Positions 43,709-53,624 of a stretch of 64,000 nt of DNA are shown in pieces. The notes beneath the pieces are model-generated. The model was given only the letters and a program-made list of their open reading frames with translations, had not been told where the DNA came from and did not search any database. Source of the stretch: DTYU01 sp040756575 (GTDB lineage Bacteria > Bacillota > Desulfotomaculia > Desulfotomaculales > Ammonificaceae). The position numbers were made by a program, and so were the translations under genes. The DNA lies in contig JBFLYP010000004.1 in assembly GCA_040756575.1 (NCBI GenBank), positions 62,001 to 126,000 of the forward strand, written 5' to 3'. How positions within the stretch are numbered: position 1 is the stretch's first letter; each line of letters begins with the position of its first letter.

Positions 43709-44953
43709 ATGCGGGTGTTGATGCTGTCCTGGGAGTATCCGCCAAGAATCGTTGGTGGTTTGGCCCAACACGTTTATGATTTGACCGCAGCACTGGTTCG
43801 CCGGGGTGTGGAGGTTCTCGTTTTAACGTGCGGCGTTCCGGGAGCGCCGGAAGCCGAAGAGATGAACGGTGCCTACGTTTACAGGGTTCATCCTTATCCG
43901 ACCGGTACGCCGGATTTTACCTCCTGGGTTATGCAGTTGAATGTGGCGCTGTTGGAACGGGCTATCCCGGTTTTGCAGCGGGTACGCGATGTTGACGTGA
44001 TCCATGCACACGACTGGTTGGTTGCCTGGGCGGCCAGGGCGCTCAAGCACGGGCTTAGAACGCCGCTGGTGGCCACCATCCATGCCACGGAATTCGGCCG
44101 GAACAACGGACTGCACAACGATACCCAGCGCTTTATCAGCGGGATTGAATGGTGGCTCTGTTACGAAGCGTGGCGGGTCATAGTGTGCAGCCGCTATATG
44201 GAAAACGAACTGAAGTATATCTTTCAACTCCCCCAAGATAAATTGGCCGTTCTGAAGAACGGTGTCGACCCGAAAAACTATCTTCCTCACGAAAGCTGTA
44301 TCGAGCGAAACTGGTTTGCCGCGGACGACGAAAAAATCGTTTTCTGCATCGGACGACTGGTGAGGGAGAAGGGAATTCAGGTGCTGCTATCTGCGGTACC
44401 CGCGATCCTGGCGAGACACCCGAAGACCAAGTTCATCATAGCCGGTAAGGGGCCTTACGAACACGAACTGCGCCGCTATGCCGAGCAGTTGGGGATAGCG
44501 CACAGAGTCTACTTTACGGGCTATGTCGATAACGCTACGCGAAACGCACTGTACCATTGGGCGGCTGTCGCGGTCTTTCCCAGCCTCTACGAGCCTTTTG
44601 GCATTGTAGCACTGGAGGCTATGGCCGCAAAGGTTCCGGTGGTGGTGACCGATGTAGGCGGGTTAAGTGAGATTGTTCAGGACGGCGTCGACGGCTTAAA
44701 ATGCCCGCCCGATAACCCGGGGGCGCTCGCGGATAAAATCAGCCGGGTACTGTATAATCCCGGTTTGGCACAGGCCCTCCGGGAGCGGGCTTACCGAAAG
44801 GTCTTACAGGAATGCAATTGGGACGATATCGCAAGACAAACACGAGCGCTCTACGAGGAGGTCTGCCAACAGCGGCGGCGGCTGGATTGGCGGAGTCCGT
44901 GCGAGGTCAGGCCACGCCTGGCCGGCAAAGTCTACCAGTTGTTCGGGCGCTAA
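43709..44953 (+). CDS. GT4 glycosyltransferase, glycogen-synthase-like
   Basis: A 414-residue GT-B enzyme with N-terminal MRVLMLSWEYPPRIVGGLAQ, VIHAHDWLVAWAARAL and WEYPPRIVGGL of the starch/glycogen synthase side of GT4/GT5. The donor site has IGRLVREKGIQVLLSA and SLYEPFGIVALEAMA (E-x7-E). ATG follows GGAGGAGG. It lies between the CBS gene and a nucleotide-sugar pyrophosphorylase. It could make an alpha-glucan using the neighbour's sugar nucleotide, but donor and acceptor are unproven. Confidence 0.82.
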   Translation: MRVLMLSWEYPPRIVGGLAQHVYDLTAALVRRGVEVLVLTCGVPGAPEAEEMNGAYVYRVHPYPTGTPDFTSWVMQLNVALLERAIPVLQRVRDVDVIHAHDWLVAWAARALKHGLRTPLVATIHATEFGRNNGLHNDTQRFISGIEWWLCYEAWRVIVCSRYMENELKYIFQLPQDKLAVLKNGVDPKNYLPHESCIERNWFAADDEKIVFCIGRLVREKGIQVLLSAVPAILARHPKTKFIIAGKGPYEHELRRYAEQLGIAHRVYFTGYVDNATRNALYHWAAVAVFPSLYEPFGIVALEAMAAKVPVVVTDVGGLSEIVQDGVDGLKCPPDNPGALADKISRVLYNPGLAQALRERAYRKVLQECNWDDIARQTRALYEEVCQQRRRLDWRSPCEVRPRLAGKVYQLFGR

Positions 44954-44972
44954 ACATCTAAGGGGGGATAGT

Positions 44973-47423
44973 TTGAAGGCAATCATCATGGCCGGCGGCG
45001 AGGGATCGCGGCTGCGCCCCTTGACCTGTAACCGGCCGAAGCCCATGGTTCCGGTAGTCAACAGGCCGATAATGGCTTATTGCGTTGACCTCCTGAGGAA
45101 TCATGGGGTAAGAGAAATAGGAGTAACCCTTCGTTACCTTCCCGAGGTGATTCAAGAGTATTTTGGCAGCGGGCGGGATTTTAGTGTTAACATGCGGTAT
45201 TTTGTCGAAGACAGCCCGCTCGGGACAGCCGGAAGTGTCAAAAACGCTTCTTCGTTTCTCGATCAGACCTTTATCGTGGTAAGCGGCGATGCGCTGACCG
45301 ATGTTAACCTGTCTGAGGCTGTGGCATTCCACAAGAACAAGGGGGCTATAGCAACGATCGTCCTGACAAGGGTGGACTGCCCGCTCGAATACGGGGTAGT
45401 CATTACGGGTGAATCAGGGCGCATACGCCGCTTTTTGGAGAAGCCGGGGTGGGGTGAGGTCTTCAGTGATACCGTGAATACAGGAATCTATATCCTTGAA
45501 CCCGAAGTCCTCGACTTTTTTAAAGCAGGAGAGCAATTCGATTTCAGTAAAGATTTGTTCCCGCTGCTGCTCCGCGAAAATATGCCGCTATACGGTGCAG
45601 TTCTCTGCGGGTACTGGTGCGATGTGGGAAGCCTGGAAGCGTATTTGCAGGCACACCAGGATGTTCTTTCCGGAAAGGTGAAGGTGCGTTTGCCGGGAAG
45701 AGAGGTAGCTCCGGGTGTCTGGGTAGAAGATGGTGCGGTTATAGACCCTACGGCCCGGCTTGAAGGTCCGCTGGTCGTGGGTGCGGATACTCTCGTTGGG
45801 CCCGGGGCGCTCATCGGGTCGTTTACGGTGATAGGAAGCGGGTGCACGGTTCAAGCGGGAGCAAGCATAAAACGGAGCGTGGTATGGAGCAACAGTTTTA
45901 TCGGGAAAGGGGCAGCCATCAGGGGAGCCATATTAGGTAACCGGATACAGGTGCAGGCTTACGCGGGGGTATACGAAGGAGCAGTGGTGGGCGACCACTC
46001 GGTAATCAAGGAACGAAGCCTGTTAAAGCCTCACGTTAAGCTCTGGCCGCACAAACTCGTTGAAATAGGGGCCACCGTGCATGAAAGCCTTGTGTGGTCC
46101 AACGGCCTCCGGAAGAACCTTTTTGGAACCGAAGGAGTAAGCGGGCTGGCAAACATTGAAATAACGCCGGAATTTGCTGCAAGATTAGGCGGCTGCTTTG
46201 GAGCTGCATTGGGGAAGGGATCAACTGTCGGTATTTCCAACGATGCGTACCCTGCTTCGGCCATGGTCAAATCTGCGCTTCTCGCAGGGTTGCAGTCTGT
46301 CGGGATCAGGGTTAAGGATTTCGGTTCCGGAACCACGCCCATGCACCGTTTTGCGGTGCGTAGTTTTGGCTGCAGCGGTGGCGTACATACCAAGTTTTCC
46401 ACCCAGGATCCGGAAAAGATCAGGCTGGTCTTCACCGACGCTGAAGGCGGAGATATTTCAAGGGGCATGGAACGAAAGGTCGAGCAGGTTTATTGCCGGG
46501 AGGACTTCATGCGGGAGGTGGTTACAGGAATCGAACCGCCGGAGTACGTTCCTGCAGTAGCCGAGGCTTACCTGAACCACATCTGTGAGTATGCAGCGGA
46601 GACGTTGAAAGCGGCGGGGTTGAAATTAGTATTGCTGTATGATGAAGCAACCCTTCAACGGTTCATAGTGCCGCTGGTGCAAAAATTAGGGGTGACCCTT
46701 TTCAGGTTCGAGGCGGAAACTTTGGCCAACCGGCCGCGATCTTGGCAGAGCTATCAGGAGATGCTGCCTGATCTCTGCAGGGAGGTTGTAGGCAAGGGAG
46801 CGGACGGCGGGGCGGTTATCGACGCCAATGCAGACCATATCGTTCTGATAGACGAAAAGGGCCGGGTAATCCAGGACGATTTGTTCACGGCGATTTTGGC
46901 GCTGGTTGCCTTAAAGCAGAGGGGCGGACCTGTGGTAGTGCCGGTTACTGCGCCGCGGGCCATTGATGTACTGGCCGAGCGGTACCGAGCGGAGGTCGTT
47001 CGTACGAAAGCCGCCCGGCAGGACCTCTGGAAACGGGCGCTGCTGGCCGACGCGTACGAGACACTGCTTCATTTCGACGCTCTGGCTGCACTGGTCCGTG
47101 TCTTCTCATTTTTAACGGAACACGGGTTAAGTTTAAGTGACCTGGTTGACGAGGTGCCGGCCTTTTTCCTGGCGCGGAGGGAAGTACCGGTTTCCTGGGA
47201 GGCCAAGGGAAGGGTTATCAGAAGGCTTATTGAGGAAAAGCCGCAGCAACAGCTTGAACTGATCGACGGCGTGAAGGTCTTTCACCCTGACGGTTGGGCG
47301 CTCATCCTGCCGGACCCGGAAGAACCGGTCTGCAGGGTCTTCAGTGAGGGGGCCTCAATGGAGATCGCGGAGTCACTGACCGAGTTTTACACCCAGAAGA
47401 TAAGAGAAATGCTTGGAGAGTAA
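44973..47423 (+). CDS. Sugar-1-phosphate nucleotidyltransferase/phosphomannomutase fusion
   Basis: An 816-residue fusion. Residues 1-230 are the nucleotidyltransferase (MKAIIMAGGEGSRLRPLTC; DCPLEYGVVITGESGRI). Left-handed helix hexapeptide repeats are at about 250-370. Residues 380-816 are an alpha-D-phosphohexomutase domain (GTEGVSGLANIEITPEFAARLG). The usual phosphoserine TASHNP-like loop is not evident: the corresponding stretch reads SNDAYPASAMVKS and later STQDPEKIRLVF. The mutase half may therefore be non-catalytic. The family occurs in many Firmicutes next to glycosyltransferases. TTG start after GGGGGGAT. Confidence 0.85.
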   Translation: MKAIIMAGGEGSRLRPLTCNRPKPMVPVVNRPIMAYCVDLLRNHGVREIGVTLRYLPEVIQEYFGSGRDFSVNMRYFVEDSPLGTAGSVKNASSFLDQTFIVVSGDALTDVNLSEAVAFHKNKGAIATIVLTRVDCPLEYGVVITGESGRIRRFLEKPGWGEVFSDTVNTGIYILEPEVLDFFKAGEQFDFSKDLFPLLLRENMPLYGAVLCGYWCDVGSLEAYLQAHQDVLSGKVKVRLPGREVAPGVWVEDGAVIDPTARLEGPLVVGADTLVGPGALIGSFTVIGSGCTVQAGASIKRSVVWSNSFIGKGAAIRGAILGNRIQVQAYAGVYEGAVVGDHSVIKERSLLKPHVKLWPHKLVEIGATVHESLVWSNGLRKNLFGTEGVSGLANIEITPEFAARLGGCFGAALGKGSTVGISNDAYPASAMVKSALLAGLQSVGIRVKDFGSGTTPMHRFAVRSFGCSGGVHTKFSTQDPEKIRLVFTDAEGGDISRGMERKVEQVYCREDFMREVVTGIEPPEYVPAVAEAYLNHICEYAAETLKAAGLKLVLLYDEATLQRFIVPLVQKLGVTLFRFEAETLANRPRSWQSYQEMLPDLCREVVGKGADGGAVIDANADHIVLIDEKGRVIQDDLFTAILALVALKQRGGPVVVPVTAPRAIDVLAERYRAEVVRTKAARQDLWKRALLADAYETLLHFDALAALVRVFSFLTEHGLSLSDLVDEVPAFFLARREVPVSWEAKGRVIRRLIEEKPQQQLELIDGVKVFHPDGWALILPDPEEPVCRVFSEGASMEIAESLTEFYTQKIREMLGE

Positions 47424-47475
47424 ATCCTGTGAGTTGTAGAAGGGGCGGGAATCGAAACCAGCCCCTTTAATGTAA

Positions 47476-48732
47476 TCATTCCTCAGCGGCCGGGGGCTTG
47501 GGTAACAGCAGGGAACCCGCCATACCGAGGATTGAAACCGCAGCTGCGAGTACGTATGTCCAGGTAAACGTGCCGGAGAGGTCCGCCAGATAACCGCCGG
47601 CGGCAGGGCCCAGGGCCTGGCCGATCCCGAAAAAAAGGGTAATAAAGCCGAGGCCTGCCGGGGCCAGCCGGCGGCCGAGGTAGTCGCCGGAGGCGGCGGC
47701 CATAATCGTAGGCACGCCAATCGAACTGAGCCCGAAAATAACTGCCGAAAGGTAGAGGGCGGGGGCAAATTTAAAGGAAGCAAAAAGCAAGTATGAGACG
47801 GCGAGCGCAAGGTATACGAGCGCCGCACTGTGTCTCCGGCCCAGCCGGTCTGAAATGCACCCCCAAATGAGACCGCACAAGATGTTCAGCCCTCCCACAA
47901 GCGCCCACAGGCCGCTTGTCCGGGCGTCGCTCCACCCGATTTCGTTTTTCAGGTAAGCGGCAAAGAAGGTTATATAAATAACGTACGAAAAACCGAACAT
48001 AAAGTACACTGCGCTGAAATGCCATGCCGTCTTGCTGCGGCAGATCAACCTCCACCCCGAGGGATCGCTGCCGCCCGCCTTACTGTCTTGTAATTTATAA
48101 ACCGGCAGCCTCTGCTCCCCGAATGGGCTGAGGCCTAAAGATTCCGGCCTGGGCCGTAGAAACGTAAAACAGACCACGCCGATAAAAAGGAGAAAACCGC
48201 CGAGGCAGTACCAGGCAAAACGCCACCCAAACGGGCCGTATCCTGCGATAATCCACGGCACGATAGCGGAGCCGAGCATTATGCCTGTCCCGGTACCGCT
48301 TGAAACGATCCCGGTAGCGAGACCGCGGTAACGTGTGGCGAACCATACCGAACCGAGAGCCATTGCCGGAACGTAAGCTGCACCGTTGCCGATGCCGGTT
48401 AAAAGCCGCATCGCGAACGCCCATTCAAAGGATTGCGCCAAACCCGTAAGGAACAGGGTAAAGCTCATCAGAACGAGCGAGAGGCTGATAACGTAACGGC
48501 TGTTGTACTTCGAGGCAAGGAAACCGCCGGCAAACGCGGAAATAAGGTAACCGATGAAGTTACCGGTGCCGATAAGACCGGCCTGGGTATAGCTGAGCGC
48601 CAAACCTTCCTTCATCGGCGGGAGGATAAGGGTGTAGGCGAAGCGGCCAAAGCCGTGAGCGCCCAGGGTTGCAAGCATTCCCGTTAATGCTACGATCCAA
48701 CCGTAATGCAGTGCAGAACTCTTTCGGATCAT
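47476..48732 (-). CDS. MFS transporter (YbfB-like)
   Basis: A 418-residue twelve-helix major facilitator protein. The first helix region MIRKSSALHYGWIVALTGML followed by HGFGRFAYTLILPPMK fits the YbfB/OFA-type MFS clade. Loop GLIWGCISDRLGRRHSAALVY carries the second-half signature. Convergent with the previous gene. Substrate unknown; relatives include organic-anion exchangers. ATG start. Confidence 0.85.
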   Translation of the reverse strand: MIRKSSALHYGWIVALTGMLATLGAHGFGRFAYTLILPPMKEGLALSYTQAGLIGTGNFIGYLISAFAGGFLASKYNSRYVISLSLVLMSFTLFLTGLAQSFEWAFAMRLLTGIGNGAAYVPAMALGSVWFATRYRGLATGIVSSGTGTGIMLGSAIVPWIIAGYGPFGWRFAWYCLGGFLLFIGVVCFTFLRPRPESLGLSPFGEQRLPVYKLQDSKAGGSDPSGWRLICRSKTAWHFSAVYFMFGFSYVIYITFFAAYLKNEIGWSDARTSGLWALVGGLNILCGLIWGCISDRLGRRHSAALVYLALAVSYLLFASFKFAPALYLSAVIFGLSSIGVPTIMAAASGDYLGRRLAPAGLGFITLFFGIGQALGPAAGGYLADLSGTFTWTYVLAAAVSILGMAGSLLLPKPPAAEE

Positions 48733-49184
48733 TCAGCCTCCGGTGCGGGTCGCTGGCCGGGCGGGCGGCAGACCTCGGCCTCTTGAACCGCAAGCCAGGG
48801 GCCGCCTTTTGCCTGACACTCAGCTAACCATTATGGTTGAAAGATGCCTCTGCAACAGGGTTGCGCGAGGAAGCTGCTAAGAAATACTTATTTTGCTGTA
48901 AGGTGGCTGAAATAGCCTTCGACGCCGCGTATAAAACTCCTGCTCCACCAGCGTCCGAAAGTTTAGTTTTGCTCCGGTAAGTACGGCGCTTTACCAAATA
49001 TCGCAGGAATACCGGGAAGATTGACGAATTAAAACTACAGATTTCAGCATGAGAAATAAAGGTCCTTTCAATACCCCTCTGTAAAGCCGGGAAGGCTGAC
49101 GTCCTGGTCTCCGGAAGAGGCCGGGTTTCTTGCCCCGGGATGTTGCAAGGGCTTTAAGGTGCTTGGTTTAAAGGCGGTTGAAAC
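48733..49184. other. Intergenic region, nothing recognised
   Basis: About 450 bases between the MFS gene and the cysteine-cluster gene. Neither strand shows a convincing gene, tRNA or terminator. A run of short imperfect hairpins near 49085-49150 is noted without assignment. Confidence 0.4.
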
Positions 49185-49859
49185 GTGCAAGACACCGGAC
49201 GAAAAAGTTGCATACGCTGCGGCACCTGCTGCCTCAAGGGCGGCCCGGTCCTGCACCGGGAGGACAAAAAAATTTTGCTGGAGGGGCACGCGGGGCACCG
49301 GCACCTCGTGACCATCAGGAAGGGTGAACCGGCCTTCGATCCGGTAGCCGGCAGCGTAAAACCTGCACCGCAGGAGCTGGTCAAGGTACGCGGTAAAGGG
49401 AAAGAATGGTCCTGCTGCTTTTTCGATGAGGAAAGCTCTTCGTGTACGATTTACGAGCAGCGCTTCCTCGAATGCCGCCTGTTAAAATGCTGGGATACCG
49501 CCGCTCTCCTTTCGGTTATCGGCAAGGATACCATCACACGCGCCGACATCATCAACCCCGGCGATCCGATCCTGGAGGTGATTGCGTTGCACGAGCGGGA
49601 ATGTCCAGGCGAGCAGGTGGAAGAATTAGCTGCCGCGGTTTCCCGGAAAAGGTATAAGGCAGAAGCCCTGGCGGAACTCGGCGCGCTTGCCCGTAAAGAT
49701 TTGGCCATCCGACTGTATGCCGTCTCCGAATTAGGATTGCGGGAGGAGTTCGAACTCTTTATTTTCGGCCGCCCCCTCTTCAAGGTCTTGCGCGCCTGCG
49801 GAATAACGGTTTTCTCCGCTCCGGATGAACTGGAAGTGCGGCCGGGATGGAAACTTTAA
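49185..49859 (+). CDS. YkgJ-type cysteine-cluster protein
   Basis: A 224-residue protein of the YkgJ/zinc- or iron-chelating cysteine-cluster family. SCIRCGTCCLKGGPVL near residue 8 and WSCCFFDEESSSCTIYEQRFLECRLLKCWD at about 75-105 (several cysteines in CxxYExRxxxCR pattern) supply the ligands. The C-terminal half is helical and not assigned. Function is unknown. GTG start at 49185. A YdjC-type deacetylase gene follows after 43 bases. Confidence 0.82.
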   Translation: MQDTGRKSCIRCGTCCLKGGPVLHREDKKILLEGHAGHRHLVTIRKGEPAFDPVAGSVKPAPQELVKVRGKGKEWSCCFFDEESSSCTIYEQRFLECRLLKCWDTAALLSVIGKDTITRADIINPGDPILEVIALHERECPGEQVEELAAAVSRKRYKAEALAELGALARKDLAIRLYAVSELGLREEFELFIFGRPLFKVLRACGITVFSAPDELEVRPGWKL

Positions 49860-49902
49860 TGTGTAACGGTTCGGTTAAGCCGCTGGTGGGTTTAAGAAAC
49901 CG

Positions 49903-50676
49903 ATGCTGCTGATAGTCAACGCCGACGATTTCGGTTACACGCCGGGGGTCAACCGCGGGATCGTTGCCGCCGCCCGGTGCGGGGTGGTGCGCAGTGTCAG
50001 CCTGCTGCCGAACCAGCCCGGAACGGCGGCAGCGCTCGCGCTGGTGCGGGAAGGTTTGTTAGCAGGAGTAGGGCTTGGTGTGCACCTTTGCCTGACTAAA
50101 GGCCGACCGGTGAGCCCCCCGGCAGCGGTGCCGTCACTGGTCGGTCCGGGCGGGGCGTTTAAGAGCCGGCGGGAGCTTTCAGCCGCGCCGCTGGTGCAGC
50201 ACGAGGTGGAAAGAGAGTTCTGCGTCCAAATACAGGTTCTTCAGTCGCGAGGGGCCAAGATAACGCATTTGGACACTCACCACCACATCCATGCCCACCC
50301 GGTTATCCTGGAGGCGCTTATCGCCGTGGCGAGGGACCGGCGCTTACCGGTTCGCCACCTCGATCCGGCGATGCGCGACCGGTTTCGCCGGGCTGGCATC
50401 GTTACTACCGAACATTTCTGCGGATCGTGGTTTGCGGTGCACGCTACGGCGGAAGCCTTCCGGGAATTTGTGGCGGAGGGTTTGCGCCGGGGTCTGCGCA
50501 GCATGGAACTGATGTCCCACCCGGGCCTGGCTGATTCTGAACTTCGGCGGCTGAGCGGTTACACGCGGGAAAGGGAGGCGGAATTGGCGGCGCTGTGCAA
50601 CCCGGCGCTGCGGGAGTGGCTGGCAGAAAAGGGCGTACAGTTGGGTACATATGCCGAGTTGCCGGACGAAAGTTAG
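49903..50676 (+). CDS. YdjC/ChbG-type carbohydrate deacetylase
   Basis: A 257-residue metal-dependent deacetylase with the Asp-Asp/His metal site: LLIVNADDFGYTPGVNRGIV at the N terminus, GVHLCLTKGRPV, and THLDTHHHIHAHPVIL near residue 123, then SMELMSHPG. The family removes N-acetyl groups from chito-oligosaccharides or hopanoid sugars (HpnK). Specificity cannot be read. ATG 49903 has no strong upstream site. It overlaps no other gene. Confidence 0.9.
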   Translation: MLLIVNADDFGYTPGVNRGIVAAARCGVVRSVSLLPNQPGTAAALALVREGLLAGVGLGVHLCLTKGRPVSPPAAVPSLVGPGGAFKSRRELSAAPLVQHEVEREFCVQIQVLQSRGAKITHLDTHHHIHAHPVILEALIAVARDRRLPVRHLDPAMRDRFRRAGIVTTEHFCGSWFAVHATAEAFREFVAEGLRRGLRSMELMSHPGLADSELRRLSGYTREREAELAALCNPALREWLAEKGVQLGTYAELPDES

Positions 50677-50714
50677 CGGGGGTGATCGCGGTCGTGGCAG
50701 TGGTAGAGGAATTG

Positions 50715-51584
50715 ATGACGCCGGATTACTGGGCCGGGGCCTGGGAGGAGGCAGCGAGGAACAGCCCTACAGGGCGGCGGCGGCGCGGTGAGGAAGAGGC
50801 GATCGCGCACTGGAACCGCCGGGCCGAGTCCTTTGTACGCAGCACGGCCGGCGCGGATGCGGTAAGAAAGCGGGAGGAGGTGCTGGCGTTGCTCCGGCAG
50901 GAAGGAGCGCTACGGCCGGGTGTCCGGGTGCTCGACATCGGAGCCGGTCCGGGAAATTTCGCCCTGCCGCTGGCCCGGGTTGCTGCTGAGGTGGTGGCGG
51001 TGGAACCTGCTGCCGCGATGCTCCGCATTTTGCGGGAAAGGGCGGCGCGTGAAGGGATCAGCAACATCACTTGTGTCCAGGCCACCTGGCAGGAGATCGA
51101 CCTCGACGCAAGGGGCTGGCGCGGATCATTCGATCTGGTCTTTGCCTCGATGAGCCCGGGCGTGCAGAATGCCGCGATGCTCGAAAAGATGATGGCCGCC
51201 TCCCGGGACTTTTGCTACTACAGCTCCTTTGCGGGACCGCGATGGGATGTGGCCCGCGTGGAACTCTGGCGCCGGTTCTTCGGTGAGGACTTAAACTCCG
51301 GCCGTTCAGAGATAGTTTTCCCGTTCATGTACCTGTACACCTCGGGATACCGGCCCCTGCTCCATTTCGGCAACGAGTACGTCCGGGCGGCGAAACCGGT
51401 TGCGGCGGTCGTCGACGAGTTAGCGTTATTTTTTGAGCAGTATACCGACGTTACCCCCGCGGTGCGGGACACGATCGCCGCTTATGTTCAGGCGCGTGCT
51501 CAAGGGGGGATTTACCGCTGGGAACGAAGGATCTGTTCGGGGATGATGCTGTGGCGTGTTCGGCAGGAGGCCGCACTGCCCTAA
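50715..51584 (+). CDS. Class I SAM-dependent methyltransferase
   Basis: A 289-residue cytoplasmic methyltransferase. Motif I is RVLDIGAGPGNFALPLA near residue 75, and VVAVEPAAAMLRIL and FDLVFASMSPG follow. Substrate unknown; the C-terminal domain is unlike MenG. ATG 50715 after AGAGGA is preferred; GTG 50694 is open upstream. It follows the YdjC gene closely on the same strand, hinting at an envelope or small-molecule pathway. Confidence 0.82.
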   Translation: MTPDYWAGAWEEAARNSPTGRRRRGEEEAIAHWNRRAESFVRSTAGADAVRKREEVLALLRQEGALRPGVRVLDIGAGPGNFALPLARVAAEVVAVEPAAAMLRILRERAAREGISNITCVQATWQEIDLDARGWRGSFDLVFASMSPGVQNAAMLEKMMAASRDFCYYSSFAGPRWDVARVELWRRFFGEDLNSGRSEIVFPFMYLYTSGYRPLLHFGNEYVRAAKPVAAVVDELALFFEQYTDVTPAVRDTIAAYVQARAQGGIYRWERRICSGMMLWRVRQEAALP

Positions 51585-51679
51585 ATCCACACACTCCGGG
51601 GTTTCCGGATTGCCTTCGCGCCCGGTTTTTTTGAGCGGCGGGAGGAGTAATAAGGTCTTGCTGAAAAAGGGGTGGTGCC

Positions 51680-53023
51680 GTGGAATACCTTCTGATCTTA
51701 GCGGCTTTCGCTGTGGGCTGCGTCCTGGCCTGGGCAATGGCGGGTTCACGGGCGCGGGCGGCCGAGAGCGTGGCGGCGGAGCTGCGGCAGCAGGTCCGGC
51801 AGCGCGAAGAGGCCGTCCAGCGGCTGCAGGCGGAGCTGGAGGGTGAGAGAACGGCGCGGGTCAAAGCGGAAACGCTGCTGAGCGAGGCGCAGAAAAGCGT
51901 GCAGGAGCAGAAGAAACTCCTGGAGGAAGCCTCTCAGAAATTGAGCGATACCTTCAACGCCCTTGCGGGCAGCGCCCTTAAGAGCAACAACCAGGCGTTC
52001 CTGGAACTCGCCAGGGAGGCGCTGCAGGCCGTTTTAGCGGAGGCGAAGGGCGATCTGGTGCAGCGCCAGCAGGCTGTGGAGGCGATGGTCCGGCCACTCG
52101 GGGAAGCACTGAAACAGTACGACGAAGCAGCCCGGAAGATGGAAGTTGCGCGGTCTCAGGCATATGCCGACTTGAAAAGTCACCTTGAGCAGTTGGGGAA
52201 GGCGCAGCAGCTTCTCCAAACTGAAACGCAAAAGCTCGTTACGGCCTTGCGGACTCCACGGGCCAGGGGCAGGTGGGGCGAAATCACCTTGCAGCGGGTG
52301 GTTGAAATGGCCGGGCTGTCGCAGTACTGCGACTTTAACACGCAGTTGACGCACGAGACCGAGGAAGGGCGCCGGCGCCCCGACCTTGTCGTCAACCTTC
52401 CGAACGGAAGAAAAATCGTGGTTGACGCCAAAACGCCGCTGGATGCATACCTTGACGCGGTGGAAGCTGCGGAGGATAACCTCCGCAAAGACGCCCTCCT
52501 GCGCCACGCGCAGGCGGTACGGGCAAGCGTAGCCGGCCTAAGTACAAAGGAGTACCAAAGCCAGTTCCCGACCGGTATCGACTTCGTAGTGCTCTTTTTA
52601 CCGGGAGAGCCGTTCTTCGCGGCAGCCGTCGAGCACGATCCGTCCCTGATAGAGGACGCGATACGCCGGCGGGTGCTTTTAGCCACGCCCATCACACTGG
52701 TAGCCCTTCTTAAGGCGGTGGCCTACGGATGGCAGCAGCACCAGGCCACAGAAAACGCGACGCGCGTGATCGAAGCCGGTCGGCAACTGTTCGAACGGGC
52801 GTGCATTTTCGCCGACCACCTGGCAGGCATCCGCAAAGGCCTCCTCAATGCCGTCAATTCCTACAACGATGCGGTGGGTTCCTGGCAGAGCCGGCTGGTG
52901 CCCGGTGCACGCCGGCTAAGGGAACTCGGGGCTGCGCCGGCGCAAAAAGAGCTGAAGGAGATAGACGAGGTAAACGTGCTGCCGCGGGAGGTGCCGCAGG
53001 TCGCCGCCGCGGAAGAAGTTTAA
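51680..53023 (+). CDS. rmuC: RmuC-type DNA recombination protein
   Basis: A 447-residue RmuC protein, which limits DNA inversions and has a PD-(D/E)XK nuclease core. An N-terminal membrane anchor (about 3-19) and a long coiled coil (about 25-80) precede the nuclease region: GRWGEITLQRVVEMAGL, DFNTQ, RRPDLVVNLPNGRKIVVDAKTP and LFLPGEPFF. The GTG start is at 51680. It is the last ordinary gene before the defence island. Family match is firm; the biochemical role is only partly known. Confidence 0.92.
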   Translation: MEYLLILAAFAVGCVLAWAMAGSRARAAESVAAELRQQVRQREEAVQRLQAELEGERTARVKAETLLSEAQKSVQEQKKLLEEASQKLSDTFNALAGSALKSNNQAFLELAREALQAVLAEAKGDLVQRQQAVEAMVRPLGEALKQYDEAARKMEVARSQAYADLKSHLEQLGKAQQLLQTETQKLVTALRTPRARGRWGEITLQRVVEMAGLSQYCDFNTQLTHETEEGRRRPDLVVNLPNGRKIVVDAKTPLDAYLDAVEAAEDNLRKDALLRHAQAVRASVAGLSTKEYQSQFPTGIDFVVLFLPGEPFFAAAVEHDPSLIEDAIRRRVLLATPITLVALLKAVAYGWQQHQATENATRVIEAGRQLFERACIFADHLAGIRKGLLNAVNSYNDAVGSWQSRLVPGARRLRELGAAPAQKELKEIDEVNVLPREVPQVAAAEEV

Positions 53024-53246
53024 CGGTTCCGCTGGTCGAAACTACTAAAGGCGGAAAAGTCGTATGTACAGTCGAAGCGTCTTGGGAAGCTATGAATTTA
53101 TACCATAATTCGGACTTGACCGGTAACACCCACTATTGCATCGTGCCTGAGCTTCGTAGTGCAGCCGGCTCTTCGTTCCGGGAACCTTTTTTCGCCAACA
53201 TTGCCCTTCCTGTAATTTATAACCTCCCCGGTGTTCATTAGCATAA

Positions 53247-53519
53247 TCCTCTCCCAATCCGGCTGTCCGGACTCTGGTTCTGTTTGATGATGTACCGGGC
53301 GGTGCCGGACATGTTCGGCGGATGGGACACCCGGAATCCTTGATGCGAATTCTCCAGGCAACGTTGGAGCGGTTGGAGCAGTATGAATGTGGAGGTGTTG
53401 AAGGTAATGCGAGTTGTTACGGGTGTCTCAGGCATTATCGCAACCAGTTCTGTCATGAGCTACTTAATCGGGGGTCAGTTATCAGCTTTTTACGCGGCGT
53501 TCTGCCTGATGGCCCTTAA
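53247..53519 (+). pseudogene. C-terminal remnant of a DUF1998 protein
   Basis: The frame VLFDDVPGGAGHVRRM, LERLEQYECGG, SCYGCLRHYRNQFCHELLNRG and FLRGVLPDG is the characteristic C-terminal end of DUF1998 proteins, with four zinc-type cysteines. An in-frame stop at 53244-53246 closes it upstream, and nothing recognisable precedes it after rmuC. DUF1998 is the domain of DrmB in DISARM and of MrfB in mitomycin repair. The fragment is a scar of a lost gene on the same strand as the following helicase. Confidence 0.8.
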
Positions 53520-53624
53520 GTAGTCTGAGTGCTCATAACACCTGCGATAGCCTTGACGCCACCCACGCGATGTTCTATGCTGATAGCAGAAGAATCCTCT
53601 GTTGGCTGAAGATGGGGAACGAGA

